From assembly GCA_024707305.1 (NCBI GenBank), contig JANPZZ010000019.1:1-51038 (forward strand): DNA of 51,038 bases. Direction: 5' to 3'. This document shows positions 18,422-27,321 of this stretch, one piece after another (position 1 is the stretch's first letter; each line of letters starts with the position of its first letter). The notes under the pieces are model-generated. The model saw only the letters and a program-made list of their open reading frames with translations, made no database searches and was not told the DNA's origin. This stretch comes from Chitinophagaceae bacterium (GTDB lineage: Bacteria > Bacteroidota > Bacteroidia > Chitinophagales > Chitinophagaceae). The translations under genes were made by a program, and so were the position numbers.

Positions 18422-19258
18422 CTATTCTCCATCTTCCCTCACTTCAAATGTAATCGGCTGGCTGCGGTAGGCTTTTACCTGGCGTCCGTTTTGAATGGCT
18501 GGAATCCATTTCTTTTTAGCGGCTTTTTTGATCACACGTATCGCTTCTTCTTCCATTCCAAACCCATGTTGTGTCAAGGGCGACAGGTTACTTACATTGC
18601 CTTCTTCGTCCACTACAAACCGGATAATAACCGTATAACGTCCGGTTGCTGCGCCATGGTCGGTGGCCACCTGTCCATTGCAATTCCGTTCCAGAAACTT
18701 CAACCATTCATTCATACCGCCGGGGAATTCTGCTTCCTTTTCTACTCTAATAAAAATGTCTGGTTCTTTCTCGCGAACTACATCCTGAATGATTCCTTTC
18801 TGTCCATCCAGGTCACCGGCAGGAACAGGAGCATTGTCATAATCCAATCCATCCTGTGGCTTTACATCAACCTGCACAATGGCTAATTCATCCTGCGTAG
18901 GCGGCGGTGTTTTTACTACTTCGTCGGGTTCAATAGAAATAGTTGTGAATCGTTCTGTGCGTACCTGTGGAGGTTCGATTGGTTTTACCGGAGGCGGTTC
19001 AACAGGTTTTATTTCTTCCGGTTCGTCGAACATTTGCACCACCACCACCTTGTCATTTTTAAATGGATTTTCCTCACTATTGTTTCGGCTAAATCCTGCG
19101 ATGGCGATAAATGCTGCCACCGACAATGCTGCCGCCGACAATGCTATTTTAATCCGTTTAGAATAGGTGGCTCTTAACTCATAAGCACCATACTCTTTGT
19201 TGCGTCCATCAAAGATGATGTCCAGCAATGAAGCTGAAAGAATTTGATTGTTGTTCAT
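18422..19258 (-). CDS. TonB-family energy transducer
   Basis: Couples proton motive force from ExbB/ExbD to outer-membrane receptors; about 278 residues, intact. The cytoplasmic N-terminus (MNNNQILSASLLDIIFDGRN, then KEYGAYELR) is typical of Bacteroidota TonB. One transmembrane helix (IALSAAALSVAAFIAIAGF) follows, then a proline-rich periplasmic linker (KPVEPPPVKPIEPP). The C-terminal TonB domain holds FPGGMNEWLKFLERN, YTVIIRFVVDEEGNVSNL and NGRQVKAYRSQPITFEV. I chose ATG at 19258 rather than an upstream in-frame start because it matches the paralogue at 19494. It lies downstream of the exbBDD-tonB terminator, so it is probably a separate unit. The 235 bases upstream hold only that terminator and A/T-rich leader. 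Confidence 0.88.
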   Translation of the reverse strand: MNNNQILSASLLDIIFDGRNKEYGAYELRATYSKRIKIALSAAALSVAAFIAIAGFSRNNSEENPFKNDKVVVVQMFDEPEEIKPVEPPPVKPIEPPQVRTERFTTISIEPDEVVKTPPPTQDELAIVQVDVKPQDGLDYDNAPVPAGDLDGQKGIIQDVVREKEPDIFIRVEKEAEFPGGMNEWLKFLERNCNGQVATDHGAATGRYTVIIRFVVDEEGNVSNLSPLTQHGFGMEEEAIRVIKKAAKKKWIPAIQNGRQVKAYRSQPITFEVREDGE

Positions 19259-19433
19259 GGCTATACTTTTCCTTGAGAGCGCAGCTGCAAAAAATCCATA
19301 AAGATTCATTCGCAGGTTTGTTTTACAATCAAATGAAAGGAGAACACGAACATTTAAAATATCCATTATTACCATTTCGACTTACAGCTTCAATCAAAGG
19401 AACATTCAAAAAAACTAGTCAGTTCAACATAAA

Positions 19434-19468
19434 AAAAAATCCCTGCCTTATACAGGCAGGGATTTTTT
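19434..19468 (-). terminator. Intrinsic terminator of the exbB-exbD-exbD-tonB operon
   Basis: AAAAAATCCCTGCCT and its complement around a short loop give a stem of about 14 bp flanked by A and T runs on both sides. It lies 25 bases after the stop of the minus-strand tonB gene. The flanking runs make it potentially bidirectional. Confidence 0.85.
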
Positions 19469-19493
19469 CTGATATCAATATTCGTAAGTACGA

Positions 19494-20323
19494 TTAATAA
19501 TCGTTGGTTACCTGGAAGGTAATGGGTTGTTTACGGTAAGCGTTTACCTGGCGACCATTCTGAACAGCGGGCGTCCAGCTTGGGCCTTTTTTAATAACGC
19601 GTACTGCTTCTGCTTCCATACCATATCCGTGGTTTGTAAGAGGGCGAACATCGCTGATGCTACCATCTTTACTTACTACGAACTGAACGTATACCGTGTA
19701 AACACCTTCGGGTGCACCATTGTCAACAGGAACGTTGGGGTTCAGGTTTCTTTCGAGGAACTTACGCCAGGCGCTTTCACCACCTTTAAACGAAGCTTCG
19801 ATTTCCACCTTTTCAAAGATTCTGTTTTCGTCTTCTTCTTTTTCACTTCCACCACACCTTTACCGTCGTCAATTACGGCAGGGGCTACGATACCTTCATC
19901 TTTGATACCTTCCTGGTTCACCAGGTCGATCTTCACTTCTTTCAGTTCTTCCTGCGTTGGAGGTGGTTCCTGTACTTGTTCATCAGGTACCACTTTAGGA
20001 GGAGTAAACTGTTTCATTTCGATCTTGGGAGGATCTGGTGGTTTTGGCGGAGGCGGAGGTGGTGGTTCCACCTTCGGCGGTTCTTCCTTCAAAGTCTGGA
20101 TTGTTACTTCTTTGAATTCGATCTTACCATCATCACTGTCTTTCAGCGAGCTTGCAAGAACTGAACCCAGGAGAGCCAGCAACGCAACGGATGCCGTTAC
20201 AACCAGAGCCACCGTAATCCGCTTATTATAGGTCTTACGCAATGCGTATGCCCCATAATCCTTATTCCTGCCCTCAAAAATGAGGTCAAGCAAATCGGAT
20301 GATAAAATTTTATTGGCGTCCAT
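19494..20323 (-). CDS. TonB-family energy transducer (second copy, in the exb operon)
   Basis: About 276 residues after repair. The N-terminus MDANKILSSDLLDLIFEGRN parallels the other TonB gene. It has one membrane helix (VALVVTASVALLALLGSVLA), an unusually pure proline stretch (KVEPPPPPPPKPPDPP), a charged linker, and a C-terminal domain with YTVYVQFVVSKDGSISDVRP and NGRQVNAYRKQPITFQV. One A is missing in the run at about 19839-19843 (read as KKKKTK instead of KKEEDENRIF). It is the last gene of the exb operon and is followed by a strong terminator. Confidence 0.88.
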
Positions 20324-20395
20324 TTTTCAGTTTGTTTAAAATTAGATGCTTTTTTCCGGTTTTTTCCATACCCAAGGCTTTAGTACATAAAGCTC

Positions 20396-21000
20396 TTATT
20401 GTGAGGCATTTACAAGTTCTAACTCGGACTCAGCAATTTTTACCATTGCGAAACGGCGAACATTATTGATGGTCATTTCATCCAGAATGTCTACTGTGTT
20501 TTTGTAAGTAGCTTCCGAAGTGGGTTTAATAACCACGATAAAGTCTTCATGTCTTCACATTCCTTACGGGCGTCTTTACCTTTTTCGCGGGCTTTCGCTT
20601 CGCATTCGGCATTACCTGTGTAAGATGCAATTACACTTTTACGTTTTTCGATGATGATATCACGGATCTTCGTGAAGTTGGTTTGTAGAAAGTTGGAACC
20701 ATCTTCAGCCAGTTCTCCTTCATAGTAGAAGATCTTGTTATCTTTTCCCAACATCAGTGTAAGCGCACCAGATTGCTTAACCTTGGTCTGCTCTTCCTGT
20801 TTGTCGGTTTCCTTCGGCATGTTCAAATCCATACCTACGGGCGATGACATCGTAGCCGTAAAGATGAAGAAGGTGATGAGCAGGAACCCGAGGTCCACCA
20901 TGGGTGTCATATCCACCCTGGTAGAAAGCTTTTTCGCTTTCTTTACGCCCGGGCCTTTCTTGTGTCCGCCGCCATCACCGCCGGTATCTATACTTGCCAT
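20396..21000 (-). CDS. exbD: ExbD/TolR biopolymer transport protein
   Basis: Proton-channel partner of ExbB, about 201 residues after repair. The membrane helix with its conserved Asp is STRVDMTPMVDLGFLLITFF (Asp in MVDLGF). The periplasmic domain ends FIVVIKPTSEATYKNTVDIL and DEMTINNVRRFAMVKIAESE. A missing A near 20545 breaks the frame after CEDMK; repair extends the protein by about 50 residues to a stop at 20396-20398. It carries a lysine/glutamate-rich loop with two cysteines (ECEAKAREKGKDARKEC), longer than classical ExbD. It sits 44 bases after the other exbD gene. Confidence 0.88.
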
Positions 21001-21044
21001 AGCTTAATAATTTAGTTTAATTAAATTTCTACTGGTACCGTTGT

Positions 21045-21719
21045 TTACTTGCCAGATTTTTCTTCGCGACGGATGCGTGCGAGTTCAGATCCCTCGGGCG
21101 CGCCTTCCTGTGCAGTAATGAGGTTGTATTTGAACTCTTCGTTTTTACGAAGGGCAGCAATTACAGCTTCAAAACTTGGATACTTGGCATTGTTATCACC
21201 TTTGATGAAATACAACAATTTCGATCTGCCATCAGCAAATGCCTTCTTGGTTTCATCAATCCACCAGATCAATTCATTGTTTAACGTATCAAGAACCGGT
21301 ATGCCGGGCTGCTTAACTGTCTTCAACTGATCGACAGGCAGGTTCAGCAATTGTTTCAACCCGTTAAAGGATACTCCGATGATTGGAGCCTGTTTGAAAC
21401 GTTCCATTTCCTGGTCTGTTAAACCCAAATTGCGTGTGGTATTGATACCCCTGATAATCTTGGAAAGTTTCTCCTTACCGTTATCATTGATTGCATTCAC
21501 ATTCAGGAACACACTTCCTTCGGGGTCAATAGTGATCAACATGGCGTTCTCCTCCTTCAGGATAGCAGAAGAAACCGAGCTGGGTGTTTCCACCTTTATA
21601 GGCTCCTCTGGCTTAAACTTGGTAGCCATGATAAAGAAAGACAGGATCAGGAAGGCAATGTCCACAAATGGGGTCATGTCCGTATCCGTGCTCTTTCTTG
21701 GTATTTTAACACTGGGCAT
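21045..21719 (-). CDS. exbD: ExbD/TolR biopolymer transport protein (longer paralogue)
   Basis: Intact, 224 residues, against about 140 in E. coli ExbD. It has the N-terminal channel helix TDMTPFVDIAFLILSFFIMA with the functional Asp in FVDIAF. An enlarged periplasmic domain follows, with an insert (LGLTDQEMERFKQAPIIGVS, then FNGLKQLLNLPVD) between the usual strands. The order exbB-exbD-exbD-tonB is typical for Bacteroidota, where the two ExbD proteins may form a heteromeric plug. It starts 115 bases after exbB, with a hairpin in the gap. Confidence 0.88.
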   Translation of the reverse strand: MPSVKIPRKSTDTDMTPFVDIAFLILSFFIMATKFKPEEPIKVETPSSVSSAILKEENAMLITIDPEGSVFLNVNAINDNGKEKLSKIIRGINTTRNLGLTDQEMERFKQAPIIGVSFNGLKQLLNLPVDQLKTVKQPGIPVLDTLNNELIWWIDETKKAFADGRSKLLYFIKGDNNAKYPSFEAVIAALRKNEEFKYNLITAQEGAPEGSELARIRREEKSGK

Positions 21720-21798
21720 GTTGACTCAATTTTAAAAGATATAGATCAAAAGTTTCGCTTTTTCCATAATTGCGACGGCGTAAAATTTTCACGCGTCG

Positions 21799-21840
21799 CA
21801 AATAATTCATTTTGAGGCCAAAGGCCTTATGAATTATTTG
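21799..21840 (-). promoter_or_regulatory. Hairpin between exbB and the first exbD
   Basis: CAAATAATTCAT (21799-21810) and ATGAATTATTTG (21829-21840) are perfect 12-base inverted arms. Nested AGGCC/GGCCT bases lie inside. The stem includes the repaired exbB stop codon (21834-21836). No U-run follows, so it looks like an intercistronic processing, stability or attenuation element rather than a full terminator. Confidence 0.55.
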
Positions 21841-22695
21841 TAAAGAGAAGCGAAGCTTTGAGTCAGGGTAAAAACCAGACTCGTCGATACCGTAAGTGAT
21901 AGAGTCAATTTTAGTAGTAAATACGTTGTACATGATCAGGGCCAGGGCTGATGTACCGATACCGAGGGCTGTGTTATACAGGGCCTCAGAGATACCTACC
22001 GCCAGGGCGCTTGAGTCACCGCCGCCACCTTCTTCACCAAGAGCTGCGAATGATTTGATCATACCAATTACCGTACCCAACAGGGCAACGAGTGTACCTA
22101 CTGAAGTAATTGTAGAAAGGAACACCAGGTTTTTCTGCAACATAGGCAGTTCCAACGCTGTTGCTTCTTCAACTTCTTTTTGGATAGACATTACTTTTTG
22201 TTCAGTATCCAGCCCTTGTTCGCTGATCATTTCTTTGTAGCGACGCAGACCTGCTTTCATTACGTTAGCAACTGAACCGCGTTGTTTGTCGCACTCAGCC
22301 AGCGCTGCGTCAACGTTACGATTAGCCAGGTGATATTGAACCTTGCGGATAAAGTCAGAAATAGAACCGTTACCGAGTGCTTTACGGATTGTGAGGAAAC
22401 GCTCGATAGAGAACACAATTGTCATCAACAGCATACCGATCAGCAGGGGAACGATGATACCACCTTCGTAAATACGATGGAATGCGTCTTTTGGACCTTT
22501 GTGGCTGGGCCAGAACCATCCGTCGTTAGCGGGCTCTGTAAATCCAGAAGGGTTACCCATCACAAATCGCCAAATAACATAACCGGCAATAACGCAAACT
22601 ACAGGTGCAACCCACGAAATCGCATTGCCCCCTTTTTTTGGTTGAACAGAAGTAGCCTTAACCGATGCGGTTGCAGTTGGTTTAGTCTCAGCCAT
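21834..22695 (-). CDS. exbB: MotA/TolQ/ExbB proton channel protein
   Basis: Inner-membrane stator of the TonB energising complex, about 286 residues after repair. It has an extra N-terminal helix (NAISWVAPVVCVIAGYVIW), the canonical first helix around GGIIVPLLIGMLLMTIVFS, a cytoplasmic domain (KAGLRRYKEMISEQGLD), and the two C-terminal channel helices with LLGTVIGMIKSFAAL and ISEALYNTALGIGTSALAL. An extra A in the plus-strand run 21870-21875 would add an unrelated basic tail; removal gives GFTLTQSFASLYK and a stop at 21834. It is the first gene of the operon. Confidence 0.92.
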
Positions 22696-22890
22696 GATCT
22701 TAGTTTTTTAGTTTTTTTTAAAATGTTAAATGAGCCTTTTTTTGAGGCTACAATTCTACTGAAAAAGTTTAAACAAAAAAGTCCTCGTCACATATTTTTT
22801 ATGCGAAGGGCTTCAAGGTAAGGATTTTTTTCAGTGCGGAGCGAATCTGAAGGGAAATTGACTAAAAATTCGTAGCAATAACGATTGAAA

Positions 22891-24168
22891 TTATTCGTAA
22901 CGTAAGGCTTCAATCGGGTTGAGGCGGCCGGCTTTAATGGCGGGATATATGCCCGCAGCCAGACCCACTACAGTACATATAATAATTCCGCCAATTACCC
23001 AATTCCAGGGCACGACAAAGCCGGTATTTAATACCATGGAGAAAAGATTGCCTACACCCACACCCAGGATGATGCCGAAGAACGCGCCCATGAGGCTGAT
23101 CAGGATGGCCTCTAGCAGAAACTGGCGCTTCACCATTTTGCTCTTTCCACCAATTGCCTTCACCAGCCCCACCTCTTTGGTACGTTCCGAAACAGATACC
23201 AACATAATATTCATCAGGCCAATGGCAGCACCTATCAGGGTAATAAAACCGATGGCGGTAGCAGAAATGGTCAGGAATCCCAGACTGTTCATAGCCTTTT
23301 CGGCAACACTGTCGCTGCGGTCGAGAGCAAAATTGCTTTCCTCGGTGGTATTGAGTCGACGAATGGGCCGGAATGCGGCTTCCGCCTCACCCATGGCATC
23401 ATTTACCTGTAAAAGGTCGTTTAATAAAACCGCAATTACATAACTGTTGCCCGAAGAAAAATTACGCTCGATGTTCCGATACGAAACGATTACCATATTA
23501 TCGCGGCTAAAGCCGAGCGTGGAACCGCGACTATCGAGCACACCCAGCACACGGAAGGGAATATTGTTGATCTTGACAACATTATTCGTTGCGCGTTCAG
23601 GATTATCACGAAACAAACGATTGGCAACATCATATCCGAGCACGCAGGTATTTCCTCCCGACTCTATCTCCATGCGGTTAAAATTGCGCCCGGATAATAG
23701 TTTGAACCCATTTAATAAAAGATAATTTTCATCACCGCCCATCACCATTACGTTCGGGCTGGTTTTGCGGCTTTCGAAGGAAAGTATGCTGTTGCGATTG
23801 CCAAATACAGAAATGCTGGTAGTAGCGGGGAACGTATATCTTTTGACAAACTCTTCGGCCTGTTCGCGTGTAATGGGTTTATCGAGATTCGATTTTTTTT
23901 GCTTTCGGTTCGTTTTCTTACTCAACTCTGCTTCACGACCTCCTCCTCCACCGAAACGAATATTTCTTTCCTGGTAACGAATGGTAAATGCATTGGCACC
24001 CATCGTCGAAAAACTCTCCGATAGCTTCTGGTTCATCGCCGTAATCGCCGTGATGATACCTACCAACGCCATGATACCGAAAGCAATAATTGCAACGGTA
24101 AGTCCGGTACGTAGCTTATTTCCACGTACCGTGCGCCAGGCGAGCATGAAGATATCGAGATATTTCAT
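22891..24168 (-). CDS. ABC transporter permease, MacB/FtsX type
   Basis: Intact, 425 residues. It has an N-terminal helix (TGLTVAIIAFGIMALVGIIT), a periplasmic MacB_PCD domain (residues about 50-280), and three C-terminal FtsX helices with the conserved SERTKEVGLVKAIGG cytoplasmic loop and terminal AIKAGRLNPIEALRYE. These proteins transmit ATPase-driven movement to periplasmic partners for export or lipoprotein handling. No ATPase gene lies next to it here: upstream is the nuo operon end and downstream the exb operon. Any partner must be elsewhere. A glycine-rich stretch (FGGGGGRE) near residue 75 is unusual. Confidence 0.88.
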   Translation of the reverse strand: MKYLDIFMLAWRTVRGNKLRTGLTVAIIAFGIMALVGIITAITAMNQKLSESFSTMGANAFTIRYQERNIRFGGGGGREAELSKKTNRKQKKSNLDKPITREQAEEFVKRYTFPATTSISVFGNRNSILSFESRKTSPNVMVMGGDENYLLLNGFKLLSGRNFNRMEIESGGNTCVLGYDVANRLFRDNPERATNNVVKINNIPFRVLGVLDSRGSTLGFSRDNMVIVSYRNIERNFSSGNSYVIAVLLNDLLQVNDAMGEAEAAFRPIRRLNTTEESNFALDRSDSVAEKAMNSLGFLTISATAIGFITLIGAAIGLMNIMLVSVSERTKEVGLVKAIGGKSKMVKRQFLLEAILISLMGAFFGIILGVGVGNLFSMVLNTGFVVPWNWVIGGIIICTVVGLAAGIYPAIKAGRLNPIEALRYE

Positions 24169-24191
24169 TTGGAAGATTTATAGCGCGTGAC

Positions 24192-24433
24192 ACTTGAGAC
24201 GTGAGACGTGAGACGGCAAACGGCAAACGTGAAACGGCAAACGTGAAATTGCCTTTCACATGCACGCTACACGCACATCCATGCACTCATTTATCCATGT
24301 AGCCACTCACATAACATTCATTTCACTCTCTACATTCCAAAGTTCTCAAAACCCTTTAAATTACACGAATCTATTTTGCAGTAACATTTTCACGTTTGCC
24401 GTTTCACGTTTGCCGATTTTCACGTCTCACGCC
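24192..24433 (-). repeat. 7-nt tandem repeat with 28-bp perfect inverted partner, 3' of nuoN
   Basis: Eight heptamers run from 24192 to 24247: one ACTTGAG, then ACGTGAG, ACGGCAA and ACGTGAA. The segment 24221-24248 is perfectly complementary to 24388-24415, with 139 bases between. The right arm ends one base before the nuoN stop codon (24435-24437). The nuo transcript would end in a very long hairpin. No gene is visible in 24169-24434. Confidence 0.85.
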
Positions 24434-24434
24434 T

Positions 24435-25814
24435 CTAGATTCTATCCAAAATAAAACCAGTTAAATAAGATTCCCGGAAAAGTCCCAGCAGAATGATCAG
24501 GGCTGCGAGAACAACCAACGTTGTTTTAAATGTGGTGTTGGCGCTGATGGTGGCATTACCCTCTTTAAAGTACATCGCCTGGATAACACGGAAATAATAA
24601 TATGCACTCACTGCTGCCATCAGTACTGCAAATATCAACAGCCAGAAGTGTGCACCTGTTGTAAGCACCGCTTTCAACATATAAAATTTCGCGAGAAAAC
24701 CTGCAGTTAATGGAATACCTGCAAGACTTAGTATGCAAATAGTAAGAGTAGCCGCAATTAAGGGTTGCTGGCGAGCCAGACCATTAAAGCCTTCAAATGT
24801 ATAATCAGACATACGGGCCAGCACGGCGAAGATGCCAATGGTTGCAAGGCTGTATGCAGCTGCGTATAAAAGGATTCCTTCTTTTGCGGCATTGTTCATC
24901 GCAAACAAAGCCATCAACATAAAACCTGCCTGCGCGATACTGGAATAAGACAACATGCGTTTCACACTCTGCTGGAAAACAGCGGTAATGTTTCCAACAA
25001 ATAATGTTGCCGCCGTAAGAACGGCTACCCACAACTGCCACGTTGCCGAAAGCGCTCCGAATGATTCATCAAACAAACGGATGAAACCGATAAAGAGAGC
25101 AGCTTTCACAATAGTAGCCATGAACGAAGTAAACACTGTAGGTGCTCCATCGTAAACATCGGGCGTCCAGAAATGAAAAGGTGCAGCAGATACTTTGAAC
25201 GACATGCTGAATAACAGCAACAACATACCTGCAATCGTCAACGCGCTTACATTTTCGCCACCTAAGTTCAGTTTTGCCACTTCAAAAGATCCGGCAGCTC
25301 CATAAATCAGTGTGATACCCATCAGCATGATGCCCGTGCTAAATACACCCATCAGGAAATATTTTAGCGAAGCCTCATTACTTTTCAGGTTACGTTTATC
25401 GGCACCAGTAAGAATATACAGGGGGATAGAAATAATTTCAATACCCAGGAAGAAGATCAACAACGATTTGAAACTTGCTACAAGGAAGGATCCGGCAAGA
25501 ATAAAGAATATCAGTGTAAAATATTCCCCATAATCCTGCCCGGCTTTTTCGATATCGCGTGCAGAAAGCAGGAAGTAGATCAGTGTGGAAGAAATCAGGA
25601 TGGTGTTTACAAGCAATGCAAAGCGGTCAAATTCCATCATGCCTGCTGTATTAAAATGAATGAGAACTGTTCCATTCATTTCAAGAATATTAACGAGCAG
25701 TAAAAACAGCATACCCGCAATCGCAAGGGCACGCATAGCCGACTTCTGGCGAAGCAGCACTGCGCTAAACATCATAATCACTCCGAAGATGGCCGAAAAA
25801 AATAATGCGTTCAT
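24435..25814 (-). CDS. nuoN: NADH-quinone oxidoreductase subunit N
   Basis: Antiporter-like membrane subunit of complex I, 459 residues, intact, about 14 helices. The proton-channel Glu region (LIFFLGIEIISIPLYILTGA) and Lys region (SFKVSAAPFHFWTPDVYDGA) are clear, as is KRMLSYSSIAQAGFMLMAL. It is the last gene of the nuo operon and starts 15 bases after nuoM. AGGAGAG lies 7 bases before the ATG. Confidence 0.95.
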   Translation of the reverse strand: MNALFFSAIFGVIMMFSAVLLRQKSAMRALAIAGMLFLLLVNILEMNGTVLIHFNTAGMMEFDRFALLVNTILISSTLIYFLLSARDIEKAGQDYGEYFTLIFFILAGSFLVASFKSLLIFFLGIEIISIPLYILTGADKRNLKSNEASLKYFLMGVFSTGIMLMGITLIYGAAGSFEVAKLNLGGENVSALTIAGMLLLLFSMSFKVSAAPFHFWTPDVYDGAPTVFTSFMATIVKAALFIGFIRLFDESFGALSATWQLWVAVLTAATLFVGNITAVFQQSVKRMLSYSSIAQAGFMLMALFAMNNAAKEGILLYAAAYSLATIGIFAVLARMSDYTFEGFNGLARQQPLIAATLTICILSLAGIPLTAGFLAKFYMLKAVLTTGAHFWLLIFAVLMAAVSAYYYFRVIQAMYFKEGNATISANTTFKTTLVVLAALIILLGLFRESYLTGFILDRI

Positions 25815-25829
25815 ATTGATCTCTCCTAC

Positions 25830-27304
25830 TTACTTTTTTTTTTATGATGCTGTTTACGGTTTCCACGATATTCTTACTCACATCACCTGTAAGATCCAGC
25901 ATGGGTTGCGGATAAACGCCAAATACAAAGATGAGCGCTACCACAATAATCAGCGCCAGCTTTTCGCTGAAACGCAAGTCCACTGCTTTTGCAGTAGCCG
26001 GCGTTAATTCGCCATAAAATGTTTTCCTGATCATATTCAGTGTATACACCGCAGCGAAAATGATACAAAGACCCGCTGCTACAGTAAACCACACATTGTA
26101 ATCAGTAGCATTTGAATTGAAGATACCTGCAAACATCAGGAACTCACCAATAAACGCGTTCGTGAGTGGTAAAGCGATGTTGGCAAAAGCAACTACCAGG
26201 AATAATATCGCCATCGCTGGTGCTTTTTTGTGCAAGACCACCCAGTTCTGATATTTTGCGTGTTCCATAATTTCTTTCGATGATTTCAACCACGATCCAC
26301 ATACCGATGATGTTGATACCATGGCTGAACATCTGAATCATCACGCCCTGGATTGCCATTTCATTGATTGAAAAAACAGCAGCACCCATCAGGCCGATGT
26401 GCGCGATGGAAGAATAAGCCACCAGTCTTTTCAAATCATTTTGACGAATAGCAATCAGTGATGCGTAGATCATACCTGCAATCGCCAGCGTCATTACGTT
26501 GTCGCCACGTTGGTATGACGCATAAGGCACCAGGGGCAACAACCAACGCAGCAGGCCAAACACACCCATCTTCACCATAATACCACTCAGGATCATCGTT
26601 ACAGTAGTAGGCGACTCTTCATACGCATCAGGCTGCCAGGTATGGAAGGGGAAAATCGGCATCTTGATGGCAAAAGCAAGGAAAAATACCAGGAACAACC
26701 AGTCCTGGTCAGTTGCCGAAAGTGTTGCTTTATAAAAATCGGCAATTGCAAATGATGCATTCGATGTTTGGGAATAAACATAGATTATCCCAATCAGCAT
26801 CAGCAATGAACCAATAAACGTATAGATAAAGAATTTAAACGTAACCGGGATGCGACGTGGACCACCCCATTGAGAACACAGAAAATAAACAGGGATCAAT
26901 GCAAGTTCCCAGAAGAAGTAAAACAGCAATGCATCCATTGAAAGGAATACACCCATCAAACCTGCCTGCGACAAAAGAAGTAAACCAAAGAAACTACCTG
27001 CACGCGCGAAGTTCGTATGCCAGGTGCTCAATAAGATTACAGGGAAACCAATTGCAGTTAACAGGCAAAGCAGTTGACCCATTCCGTCAAGTTTCACAGA
27101 AAAACTGCTACCCAATAGGCTCATCCAGCTGCTCTGGTGCTCCAGACTTGAAAGTTGATTGCAAATGGTAAGACCGGCCAGCGATACACCTAATACCAGT
27201 ATCGTAGACAAGAGGGCCCATGAACGGGCGGCTTTTTCATTCCTGAAAAAGAAAGCTGCAAGTCCAGCCAGCAAGGGGATAAATATCAATAATACAGGAA
27301 TCAT
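25830..27304 (-). CDS. nuoM: NADH-quinone oxidoreductase subunit M
   Basis: Antiporter-like proton-pumping subunit, about 490 residues after repair. Visible blocks are the channel Glu helix (FYFFWELALIPVYFLCSQWG), FAIKMPIFPFHTWQPDAYEE, and DLKRLVAYSSIAHIGLMGAA. An extra base in the run 26224-26229 breaks the frame in AQKAPAMAILF. A 10-base run at 25834-25843 (one too many) hides the stop, which repairs to KKK-stop at 25830-25832. It lies 17 bases after nuoL. Confidence 0.93.
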
Positions 27305-27321
27305 AATTTAAACCAACACCT

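Noticed and set aside
18041..18432. Proteins with HRSSVIGHRSSDIGHR-type repeats
   Set aside because: All three minus-strand frames are open across the GATGACC heptamer tract because 7-nt repeats without stops cycle through frames. No start signal or coding bias.
21706..21833. Extended basic C-terminal tail of ExbB (NYLRRVKILRRRNYGKSE)
   Set aside because: It results from one extra base in the run 21870-21875. The repaired frame ends in the usual QSFASLYK, and the tail would read through the intercistronic hairpin.
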